Under the pieces are notes generated by a model. That model saw only the letters and a program-made list of their open reading frames with translations. It was not told the origin of the DNA and did not search any database. 32,380 nt of DNA, taken from Geitlerinema sp. BBD 1991-9. GTDB taxonomy: Bacteria; Cyanobacteriota; Cyanobacteriia; Cyanobacteriales; Geitlerinemataceae. This document shows positions 24,864 through 32,380 of this stretch, in pieces. The first letter of the stretch is position 1, and every line of letters begins with the position of its first letter. Both the position numbers and the translations under genes were made by a program. Where the stretch lies: positions 1 to 32,380 of the forward strand of contig LWRO01000051.1 of assembly GCA_001657325.1 (NCBI GenBank), read 5' to 3'.

Positions 24864-25811
24864 ATGGCAAAAATTGTCGTCACAGGCGCGGCAGGATTTA
24901 TCGGATCTCACCTGGTCGAAACACTCCTCGATCGAGGTGAAGAAGTCATCGGTATCGATCAGTTCAACGACTACTACGACCCCAACATCAAACGCAAAAA
25001 TATCAGTGCGTCACACGATCGTCCGAACTTTCGACTAATTGAAGACGACGTACAAAACATCGACTGGAAGACCCTACTCGACGGCGTTGAAATTGTCTTC
25101 CACCAAGCGGCTCAGGCGGGGGTTCGAGCCAGTTGGGGCGGCGGCTTTCGTGCCTACACCGAACGCAACATCAACACAACTCAAATTCTCCTCGAAGCGG
25201 CTAAGGAAAAAAACTTAAAACGCTTTGTCTACGCTTCGTCCTCCTCTGTCTACGGTAACGCCACATCGTTCCCCACCTCGGAAACAACACTCCCCAAACC
25301 CGTCTCTCCCTACGGTGTCACGAAACTCGCAGCCGAACACCTGTGCGGACTGTATCACGTCAACTACGGCGTTCCCACGGTGGCGCTTCGGTATTTTACC
25401 GTCTACGGCCCCCGACAACGTCCCGATATGGCGTTTCACAAGTTTTTGAAAGCTGCATTGCACGACGAAGCCATTTCCGTCTACGGCGACGGCCAGCAAA
25501 CGCGCGATTTTACCTTCATTGAAGATGCAGTTGCCGCAAACCTCGCCTCAGCAGAAGCACCGGATGCAGTCGGGGAAGCGTTCAACATTGGTGGGGGAAG
25601 TCGCGTCACCCTCAAACAGACGATCGAGATTATGGAAAAGATCGTCGGACATCCGATTCGGATTAACTATATGGAAACCTCTAAAGGGGACGCTCGCCAT
25701 ACCAGTGCGGATGTCTCGAAGGCAAAAAAACTCATTGGTTACGCCCCTAAAGTTTCGATCGAGGAAGGATTGCGCCGCGAGTGGGAATGGATCAAAGCTT
25801 TGTATGGTTAA
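24864..25811 (+). CDS. NAD-dependent nucleotide-sugar epimerase/dehydratase
   Basis: 315 aa when started at ATG 24864 (MAKIVVTGAAGFIGSH), which puts the Rossmann GxxGxxG at residues 8-14; an ATG ten codons upstream (24834) is in frame but has no SD. Extended short-chain dehydrogenase marks: FHQAAQAGVR, ASSSSVYG, the catalytic YxxxK in SPYGVTKLAAEH, ALRYFTVYGPRQRPDMA and GDGQQTRDFTFIEDA. The overall pattern (NDYYDPNIKRKN near residues 40-51, FTVYGPRQRPDMA) is closest to UDP-glucuronate/UDP-glucose 4-epimerases used for polysaccharide precursors; the exact sugar is uncertain. It is divergent from pheA and convergent with the mannose-isomerase-type cupin, another sugar-nucleotide gene. Confidence 0.9.
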   Translation: MAKIVVTGAAGFIGSHLVETLLDRGEEVIGIDQFNDYYDPNIKRKNISASHDRPNFRLIEDDVQNIDWKTLLDGVEIVFHQAAQAGVRASWGGGFRAYTERNINTTQILLEAAKEKNLKRFVYASSSSVYGNATSFPTSETTLPKPVSPYGVTKLAAEHLCGLYHVNYGVPTVALRYFTVYGPRQRPDMAFHKFLKAALHDEAISVYGDGQQTRDFTFIEDAVAANLASAEAPDAVGEAFNIGGGSRVTLKQTIEIMEKIVGHPIRINYMETSKGDARHTSADVSKAKKLIGYAPKVSIEEGLRREWEWIKALYG

Positions 25812-25848
25812 CCACACCGACTTCTCTTTCCCCTTCTCATACCATCAA

Positions 25849-25956
25849 GGGTGCATCTCAATTTCGTAGAACACCCCTCCGCCTTCGGCACCTCCCCTTA
25901 GCCAGGGGAGGTGCCGAAGGCGGAGGGGTTTCGAGCGCAAAAGTTAAGATGCACCC
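25849..25956. mobile_element. 108-bp MITE-like element with long central hairpin
   Basis: The ends GGGTGCATCTCAA (25849-25861) and TTAAGATGCACCC (25944-25956) are inverted repeats with one mismatch. Inside, a perfect 26-bp stem (25873-25898 with 25904-25929, beginning ACCCCTCCGCCTTCGGCACC) closes a five-base loop TAGCC. There is no ORF and no clear target duplication. It lies 37 bp beyond the epimerase stop and would fold strongly in RNA, so it may end that transcript. Confidence 0.8.
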
Positions 25957-25963
25957 ACTATCG

Positions 25964-26001
25964 AAGCCGTAGAGATGATATCTATAGCATCTCTACGGCT
26001 T
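25964..26001. repeat. 14-bp perfect inverted repeat, possible terminator
   Basis: AAGCCGTAGAGATG (25964-25977) pairs fully with CATCTCTACGGCTT (25988-26001) across a ten-base loop. It directly follows the MITE-like element between convergent genes. It lacks a T-tract, so it may be a repetitive palindrome rather than an intrinsic terminator. GTAGAGA-type palindromes are, as I recall, dispersed in cyanobacterial genomes. Confidence 0.6.
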
Positions 26002-26068
26002 AATCAGTGATTGGGTCAACCGAAAATCCCCTAGACTGAAGTAGGAAATCCTGTTCTGCCGACTATTC

Positions 26069-26494
26069 CTAGCGATTGCTGTCCGTGCGTGCGTAGTCGT
26101 CTTGGAACCGTACGATATCGTCTTCTCCCAAATATTCCCCGTTTTGGACTTCAATCAATACCAAGGGAATCACGCCAGGATTTTCCAAGCGGTGTTGGGT
26201 TCCTTGGGGAACGTAGGTTGATTGGTTGCTGTAGATCATTTGCACCTTTTCGTCGCAAATGACTCGGGCTGTTCCCGAAACGACAATCCAATGCTCGCTG
26301 CGGTGGTGGTGCATCTGTAAACTCAGCCGGTGGCCGGGTTTGACTTCGATGCGTTTGATTTTGTAGCGAGGCCCCTCCTCGAGAATCGTGAAGGAACCCC
26401 AAGGGCGAAGTTCGGTGGCCGCAACGCTGTGTGTCAGCGCGTCGGGAAGTGCAGGGACATTTTTGAGTTGAGCTTTTTCTTGAACGGGTGTCAT
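26069..26494 (-). CDS. Cupin, mannose-6-phosphate isomerase type II domain
   Basis: A 141-aa single-domain cupin corresponding to the C-terminal isomerase part of bifunctional mannose-1-phosphate guanylyltransferase/mannose-6-phosphate isomerase. Marks: RPWGSFTILEEG at about 30-41, then KPGHRLSLQMHHHRSEHWIVVSGTA with the metal-binding His cluster and Glu (H62-H64, E67), PQGTQHRLENPG and the typical ending GEYLGEDDIVRFQDDY. It should interconvert mannose-6-phosphate and fructose-6-phosphate for GDP-mannose synthesis, although stand-alone forms are less well characterised. ATG 26494 has GGAG eight bases upstream. Convergent with the epimerase gene. Confidence 0.88.
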   Translation of the reverse strand: MTPVQEKAQLKNVPALPDALTHSVAATELRPWGSFTILEEGPRYKIKRIEVKPGHRLSLQMHHHRSEHWIVVSGTARVICDEKVQMIYSNQSTYVPQGTQHRLENPGVIPLVLIEVQNGEYLGEDDIVRFQDDYARTDSNR

Positions 26495-26758
26495 ATAGCT
26501 ATCTCCATACAGCGTTGACGGTTGGACAGCTCGAAAGAGCCTGCAAAAACTCGAGCGGCAGGATTTCGACAGTGGATGAGATTGCTTTTTCTATTTTGGT
26601 ATAGGAAAAGTGAAACTGGGGAAGATCTCGATAAGCTTTAAGCAATCTTTATTAAAACTGGCACGATCGATCGAGCTTGCGATGAAAACCAGCGATAATC
26701 TCGTCCGTGCTATCGAGATCCCCGATAGGTGCAGTCGATCGAGAATTGACTCGCGAAC

Positions 26759-27985
<1,227 letters not shown>

Positions 27986-28006
27986 CTAAATTGAAGTGGA
28001 GGAGGC

Positions 28007-28144
28007 TCATCCAGCATAAGCCGATTGATAGGCCCACCACAGCAGAAATGCGATACCACCGAGAACGAGAATCGAGGAGAGGGCGATCGCGAAGGATGTG
28101 TCTGCACCCTTAAATTTCATAATGCCGCGATTGAGGTCAGTCAT
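28007..28144 (-). CDS. 45-aa single-pass membrane protein, possibly a small NDH-1 subunit
   Basis: The ATG at 28144 encodes MTDLNRGIMKFKGADTSF, then a hydrophobic helix AIALSSILVLGGIAFLLWWA and a short tail YQSAYAG, ending in TGA at 28007. The clear helix, the conserved-looking amphipathic start and the coding-like codon use make it a real gene rather than a chance frame. The NRGIMKFKGAD start plus one helix recalls the small thylakoid subunits; NdhP of the NDH-1 complex is the closest thing I can suggest, but only from memory. It is transcribed divergently from rimO. Confidence 0.7.
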   Translation of the reverse strand: MTDLNRGIMKFKGADTSFAIALSSILVLGGIAFLLWWAYQSAYAG

Positions 28145-28230
28145 AATCCAGTTTTACTCGAACGGGACTTTATTTTTACAGTGACGGGCGATCGAGCAAA
28201 CCGTTCCCTTACTGTAGAACGATTCGACTC

Positions 28231-28259
28231 TTGTAGTGTACACTATCTGATGCGATATC
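28231..28259 (+). promoter_or_regulatory. Candidate rimO promoter with palindromic operator
   Basis: A perfect 12-bp palindrome TAGTGTACACTA (28234-28245) sits between a weak TTGTAG (28231-28236) and GATATC (28254-28259), 17 bases apart. The site also reads GTA-N8-TAT, one base from the NtcA consensus GTA-N8-TAC. A repressor bound here would block rimO transcription. This is a pattern match only. Confidence 0.3.
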
Positions 28260-28289
28260 AGAGATTTTTTCAGCATTTCATTATACCTT

Positions 28290-29639
28290 ATGAGTAGCAA
28301 GCCCGCGATCGCTGTTTCCCATTTAGGATGTGAGAAAAATCGCATCGATACCGAGCATATGTTGGGATTGCTCCTCGAAGCGGGTTATCCCGTAGACGCA
28401 AACGAAGATTTTGCCGATTACGTCATCGTCAACACCTGTAGTTTCATTCAAGCTGCACGGGAAGAGTCAGTGCGAACGTTAGTAGAACTGGCAGAAGAGA
28501 ATCAGAAAATTATTATCACCGGTTGTATGGCGCAGCACTTCCAAGAGGAATTGCTGGCTGAGATCCCTGAAGCAGTCGCTGTCGTGGGAACGGGAGACTA
28601 TCAGAAGATCGTTGATGTAGTGAAACGGGTGGAAGCGGGAGAGCGCGTTAAGGAAATTTCCGCCGATCCCACGTACATCGCGGACGAATCGACTCCTCGC
28701 TATCGCACGACGAACGAAAGCGTGGCGTATTTGCGGATTGCAGAAGGGTGCGATTATCGCTGTGCGTTTTGCATTATCCCGCACCTGCGTGGCAACCAAC
28801 GATCGAGATCGATCGAATCGATCGTTGCAGAGGCGCGACAACTGGCCGACCAAGGGGTTCAGGAGTTGGTGCTAATTTCTCAAATTACGACCAACTACGG
28901 GGTCGATCTTTACGGAAAACCCAAACTCGCCGAATTGTTACGGGAACTCGGTACCGTGGACGTTCCCTGGATTCGGATGCACTACACCTATCCCACTGGA
29001 TTGACACCCGCCGTCATCGATGCGATTCGGGAAACGCCAAACGTCATTCCGTATCTGGATTTACCGCTACAACACGCACACCCCGATATTCTCAAAGCCA
29101 TGAACCGACCTTGGCAGGGACAGGTCAACGATGAAATTATCGATCGAATCAAAACCGCACTTCCCGACGCGGTGATGCGAACGACGTTTATTGTCGGATT
29201 TCCCGGCGAAACGGACGAGCATTTCGAGTGTTTGGTGGAATTCGTCAAACGCCACGAGTTCGATCACGTGGGAGTGTTTACGTTTTCCCCGGAAGAAGGA
29301 ACCCCTGCGTTTGCGATGACGAATACAGTTCCTCAAGAAGTCATGGAAGAACGGCGAGATATGTTAATGTCCGTTCAGCAACCCATTTCTCTCAAACGCA
29401 ATCGATCGCAAATTGGTAAAGTCGTCGATGTGTTAGTCGAACAAGAAAACCCGAGAACGGGAGAGTTAATCGGTCGATCGATCCGTTTTGCGCCGGAAGT
29501 GGATGGGGTGATTTACGTCAGCGGTTCGGCTTCCCTCGGTTCGATGGTTCCCGTGACCATTACTGATGCGGAACCTTACGATCTGTTCGGACGAGTCGCA
29601 ACGGCGGCGGATTTAAAACAGCACGCTTTAGCAGTTTAA
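28290..29639 (+). CDS. rimO: Ribosomal protein uS12 methylthiotransferase RimO
   Basis: A 449-aa radical SAM enzyme that adds a methylthio group to the conserved aspartate of ribosomal protein S12. Three domains: an N-terminal MTTase domain with cluster cysteines C14 (HLGCEKN), C50 (NTCSF) and C79 (TGCMAQ); the radical SAM domain with C154/C158/C161 (GCDYRCAFC) followed by [10 protein letters not shown]; and a C-terminal TRAM domain (about 370-440). The motif [14 protein letters not shown] fits RimO, whereas MiaB has a different sequence there. Length and domain order are normal. ATG 28290 has no strong SD. Convergent with the HerA-like ATPase gene. Confidence 0.93.
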   Translation: MSSKPAIAVSHLGCEKNRIDTEHMLGLLLEAGYPVDANEDFADYVIVNTCSFIQAAREESVRTLVELAEENQKIIITGCMAQHFQEELLAEIPEAVAVVGTGDYQKIVDVVKRVEAGERVKEISADPTYIADESTPRYRTTNESVAYLRIAEGCDYRCAFCIIPHLRGNQRSRSIESIVAEARQLADQGVQELVLISQITTNYGVDLYGKPKLAELLRELGTVDVPWIRMHYTYPTGLTPAVIDAIRETPNVIPYLDLPLQHAHPDILKAMNRPWQGQVNDEIIDRIKTALPDAVMRTTFIVGFPGETDEHFECLVEFVKRHEFDHVGVFTFSPEEGTPAFAMTNTVPQEVMEERRDMLMSVQQPISLKRNRSQIGKVVDVLVEQENPRTGELIGRSIRFAPEVDGVIYVSGSASLGSMVPVTITDAEPYDLFGRVATAADLKQHALAV

Positions 29640-29652
29640 ACGGAAATTCAAG

Positions 29653-29717
29653 AGAAACCGGGTTTGGCGAGGATTTCTATAACTTCGAGTTTCGATCGAT
29701 CTAAAAACCCGGTTTCT
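29653..29717. terminator. Inverted repeat between convergent genes, possible bidirectional terminator
   Basis: AGAAACCGGGTTT (29653-29665) pairs perfectly with AAACCCGGTTTCT (29705-29717) over a 39-base loop, in the 98-base gap between the ends of rimO and the ATPase gene. AGAAACCGGGTTTCT-type sequences are repeated in cyanobacterial genomes, so it may be a dispersed palindrome used as a terminator. There is no long T-run. Confidence 0.5.
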
Positions 29718-29737
29718 GTATCCCAATTTCTGTAAGA

Positions 29738-31465
29738 TTAAAAACCCAAGTCTGATTTCGCCGTTTTCGCTTCCTTTAGAACTTGTTGAGTTGACATTTC
29801 AGCGAGATCGAGATCGCCGATTTCTCGATAAAAATCTTCGTTATAGGGGCGAGTTCGCACGACAACAGGCATCGGAACCGCGTGTCCTAACACTAATGCT
29901 TGTTGTTTAGAGTCCAATTTCGCCAACACCGATCGAAGACTTTGTCCGCCCGAAACTCCAGTAAAAATGGCTTCAATATCTTTATCATCATTTAATAATG
30001 CCGTAATCCGCGTACCGATTTGGGACATCACCTCGTTATCGATTCCCGAAGGACGTTGATCGACTACTAACAGCGTGACGAAATATTTTCGCATTTCACG
30101 GGCGATCGTGCCGAAAATGGTACTGCGAACAGAAGCAGTATCGAGAAAACGGTGCGCTTCCTCAATGGTAATGACTAATTGTTGAGGTTTATCCGCCGGA
30201 TTTTTAGTTTGTAAAAACGTCTCAGAACGCTTGACGTAGTGATGGTGAATTCGTCGCGTAATTACGTTCGTCGCCAACATATACGAAAGCATATTTGACT
30301 GCGAACCAAACTCGATAACGACATGTTTTCCATTTTCCAACGATTCTAGAATTTGATTGACATAGTTTTGAGGACAGGTGTTACGAATGTATTTTAGCTC
30401 GTCGAGACGCATTAACTTCCGCTGTAACGCCATGATTGACGCTTTGTTCCCTCGGCGAACTTCACAAAATTCTTGAATTTCTTCGTTATCCATCGCCAGC
30501 AATTGTGTAATCCAAGTTCGTCCGAATTCGTTGCGTAAAATAATCGCGTTTTCGATGCTGGCTTCCGATAAATTTAATTCCCGTTGAACGAGAGAAATAT
30601 CCTCAACTTCAATTTGATCGTAACTTAAAAATAAATCTTGTGCGTTGCGAATACCTCGCCGTTTCGTCGATTCCGGATCGAGGGTGTACATTTCCACTTG
30701 ACTCGGAAACAGTTGACGCAAACCTTTAACCGTATTGATATTTTTGCCTTCACATGGCGCTTCCCAACCGTATTCGGAGTGCATATCGAAAATAAGATTG
30801 ACGGCGGCTCCTTTACGAATGACTCCTGACAGTAACAACCGCGTTAAAAACGATTTTCCTGTTCCCGACTTTCCAAAAACGCCGTTACTCCGTTCGACGA
30901 ATCGATCGAGGTCTAAACACACCGGAACTTCCATATCTAACGGTTTCCCGATCGCAAAATTCTTCCGAAGCGGATCGTCTTCCCAACCGAAAACCGCCCG
31001 AAAATCCGATTCCCGAGCTTCGTAAACTTGGGAAAAGTGACTGGGAATCGTTTTGACGGGGAGTAATTCTAAATCGACGCTGGTATTGGCTTGAAACGAT
31101 GCTAAGTTCGAGTCGTTTTTGCCGTTTCGATCGTTGTTTTGTAGGTACTTGCGGGCGGCATCTTCGTCTTTGAGCGTCAGCATGAGCATCGGACTCAATT
31201 CGATGGTTCCGTAGGTTCCACTTCCAGCAAGAACGGATTGTAAAAAATCGTCTTCGGGATGGGGCGGATTGGCAAAAATTCGCTGACTCGCCGTTCCGAG
31301 AGAGACATCGGTTAACAAGCAAAAAAAACGGGCGCGAGTTCCTTGAACGACGAGGAATTTCCCCACACGCATATCTTCAACGGATACGTCAGGATGAAGG
31401 CGGACTTCTAAACCTGCGCTGAGGGAACCTTGAATAACAGAACCCAGGGGTTTATCAAAGGTCAT
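29738..31465 (-). CDS. HerA-like (DUF87) P-loop ATPase
   Basis: A 575-aa soluble protein. The N-terminal part (about 5-55) looks like a HAS-barrel (GSVIQGSLSAGLEVRL, VGKFLVVQG). Walker A is GKSGTGKS at 198-205, followed by VNLIFDMHSEYGW. Walker B and the catalytic Glu lie in VITIEEAHRFLD, with a sensor/arginine region in VVDQRPSGIDNEVMSQIGTRITALL. This is the FtsK/HerA superfamily of hexameric DNA or protein translocases. No NurA nuclease or restriction partner is adjacent, so it is better seen as a conserved cyanobacterial ATPase of unknown task than as a defence HerA. The ATG at 31465 has no clear SD. Confidence 0.85.
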   Translation of the reverse strand: MTFDKPLGSVIQGSLSAGLEVRLHPDVSVEDMRVGKFLVVQGTRARFFCLLTDVSLGTASQRIFANPPHPEDDFLQSVLAGSGTYGTIELSPMLMLTLKDEDAARKYLQNNDRNGKNDSNLASFQANTSVDLELLPVKTIPSHFSQVYEARESDFRAVFGWEDDPLRKNFAIGKPLDMEVPVCLDLDRFVERSNGVFGKSGTGKSFLTRLLLSGVIRKGAAVNLIFDMHSEYGWEAPCEGKNINTVKGLRQLFPSQVEMYTLDPESTKRRGIRNAQDLFLSYDQIEVEDISLVQRELNLSEASIENAIILRNEFGRTWITQLLAMDNEEIQEFCEVRRGNKASIMALQRKLMRLDELKYIRNTCPQNYVNQILESLENGKHVVIEFGSQSNMLSYMLATNVITRRIHHHYVKRSETFLQTKNPADKPQQLVITIEEAHRFLDTASVRSTIFGTIAREMRKYFVTLLVVDQRPSGIDNEVMSQIGTRITALLNDDKDIEAIFTGVSGGQSLRSVLAKLDSKQQALVLGHAVPMPVVVRTRPYNEDFYREIGDLDLAEMSTQQVLKEAKTAKSDLGF

Positions 31466-31487
31466 GCAAATTGATGTTTATTGATAT

Positions 31488-32222
31488 TTACATTGGCGAT
31501 CGCGTCGATTGTAGAACAGAATTCAGGGGATTGGCTACAGCACGACCGTTTTGTGAGGTTAAATGTCCGTCTTCCATATTGACAATTCGATCGGCCACAT
31601 CGAGAATGCGATTGTCATGGGTGACGAGCAAAATCGTACAACCTTCTTCTTTGGCGAGTTCGTGTAATAAATTTACGACTTCTCGTCCGGAATGGCTGTC
31701 GAGGGCAGCAGTGGGTTCGTCGGCGAGAACGATCGAGGGATGACCGACTAAAGCCCTCGCGATCGCAACCCGCTGTTTTTGTCCGCCAGACAGATTTTCG
31801 GGGTAATAGTCAGCTCGATCGAGTAGTCCAACGCGCTCTAAAATACGAGTCGCTCGTTCTTCCATTTCTGGACGCGAAATCTCGGCGTGCAGTTCTAATC
31901 CCATTTGAACGTTTTGCAAGGCGGTTAAGCTGCGGTGGAGGTTGTGGGCTTGGAAGATGTATCCGTGATGTCGTCGGGCTGCAACTAATTGTTTCTCGTT
32001 CGCGCCGCACAATTCCCGCCCTAAAACGCGCAAACTCCCTGATTGAACGGAACGCAAGGCACCGATCAGGGTGAGTAACGTGGTTTTCCCGGAACCCGAA
32101 GGCCCCATCATAATAACGATTTCTCCGGTTTCGATTTGTAAGTTGATGTCGAACAGGACTTGTTTGTGTAACGCGCCCCGGCCGAAGTAATGATCGAGAT
32201 GTTCGATGGTAATAGCTGGCAT
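31488..32222 (-). CDS. devA: DevA-family ABC transporter ATP-binding protein
   Basis: A 244-aa ABC ATPase with Walker A GPSGSGKT (40-47), Q-loop FQAHNLHRSLT, signature LSGGQKQR, Walker B SIVLADEP and H-loop VTHDNR. The sequence, including the HYFGRGALHKQVLFDINL start and the GLELHAE segment, resembles DevA of the cyanobacterial DevBCA exporters, which in heterocyst formers export glycolipids; non-heterocystous species use relatives for other lipids or stress. devB and devC would normally precede it on this strand, but the 158 bases upstream in the window hold only repeats, so they are either beyond the edge or elsewhere. ATG 32222 has no clear SD. The HerA-like gene follows 22 bases later on the same strand. 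Confidence 0.8.
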   Translation of the reverse strand: MPAITIEHLDHYFGRGALHKQVLFDINLQIETGEIVIMMGPSGSGKTTLLTLIGALRSVQSGSLRVLGRELCGANEKQLVAARRHHGYIFQAHNLHRSLTALQNVQMGLELHAEISRPEMEERATRILERVGLLDRADYYPENLSGGQKQRVAIARALVGHPSIVLADEPTAALDSHSGREVVNLLHELAKEEGCTILLVTHDNRILDVADRIVNMEDGHLTSQNGRAVANPLNSVLQSTRSPM

Positions 32223-32293
32223 GAGTTATTGGGTTAGGAAAAAGACTTTACGCTTGAACCAATTTACGATTTACGATTTTGTCCCACCTTTTA

Positions 32294-32328
32294 CAGTGAG
32301 CAGTGAGCAGTGAGCAGTGAGCAGTGAG
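32294..32328. repeat. Heptamer tandem repeat (CAGTGAG)5
   Basis: Five perfect copies upstream of devA. The unit differs by one base from the array at 10991-11030 (CAGTGAA when read on the opposite strand). A second small heptamer run (CCCGTCA twice) lies at about 32344-32357. Confidence 0.9.
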
Positions 32329-32378
32329 GACAGTTTTCAGTCGCCCGTCACCCGTCACCAGTGAGGACAGTTTTCAGT
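32322..32378. repeat. 20-bp direct repeat pair
   Basis: CAGTGAGGACAGTTTTCAGT occurs at 32322-32341 and again at 32359-32378, joined by the CCCGTCA run. The second copy reaches the window edge, so the array may go on. Confidence 0.85.
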
Positions 32379-32380
32379 TC

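Noticed and set aside
29738-31465. HerA-like ATPase as part of an anti-phage system
   Set aside because: No NurA, SIR2, DUF4297 or nuclease partner is adjacent; neighbours are rimO and devA, so a defence call is not supported.

Overview
The window looks like chromosomal DNA of a cyanobacterium, most likely a filamentous non-heterocystous one. The reasons are the great abundance of CGATCG palindromes (HIP1-like, often as TCGATCGA), a hemagglutinin-type surface protein, a DevA-type ABC ATPase, a FetB/UPF0014 permease, a TIR gene of the cyanobacterial type, heptamer tandem repeats and several palindromic repeat elements. No rRNA, tRNA, CRISPR array or intact transposase is visible. Most genes are housekeeping or envelope genes, mixed with a few accessory patches.

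Layout. 1-4.8 kb (+): a tiny membrane ORF, a pentapeptide-repeat protein, a secreted filamentous-hemagglutinin-like protein and a FetB-type permease. 4.9-7.6 kb (+): phosphoglycerate mutase, then egtC and egtB (ergothioneine), which overlap. 7.6-10.9 kb (+): an AT-rich accessory patch with two tandem paralogues, each a cyclic-nucleotide-binding domain fused through a coiled coil to a CPBP (CAAX protease/Abi) membrane domain; each has its own promoter of the same design. 10.9-11.2 kb: a nested inverted-repeat element carrying a heptamer array. 11.2-14.8 kb (-): a cyclopropane-fatty-acid-synthase-like methyltransferase, a YwaF/TIGR02206 membrane protein and an RND adaptor. 15.0-18.0 kb: an accessory patch with a broken Uma2 gene, a small SH3-like membrane protein, and a TIR gene with a premature TGA followed by a membrane coiled-coil protein. 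18.1-22.7 kb (-): an RND efflux permease and a B12-binding radical SAM enzyme. 22.7-23.7 kb: non-coding, ending in a 138-bp MITE-like element whose target duplication contains the pheA stop codon. 23.7-28.1 kb: pheA, a nucleotide-sugar epimerase, two palindromic elements, a mannose-6-phosphate-isomerase-type cupin, a CNNM/CorC-type membrane protein and an unlisted 45-aa membrane protein. 28.3-32.2 kb: rimO, a HerA-like ATPase and devA, then a second heptamer array at the window edge.

The most interesting candidates are (i) the tandem cNMP-sensor/CPBP membrane proteins, with the same unusual active-site motifs in both copies and a shared promoter block, which look like ligand-gated intramembrane proteases or membrane effectors; and (ii) the TIR gene and its membrane neighbour, which share a homologous coiled-coil module that could join effector and partner. 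In (ii) the TIR reading frame is interrupted by one TGA where tryptophan is expected, so it is either a decaying defence module or a sequencing or recoding question. All functional statements come from reading motifs by eye; no database search was run.
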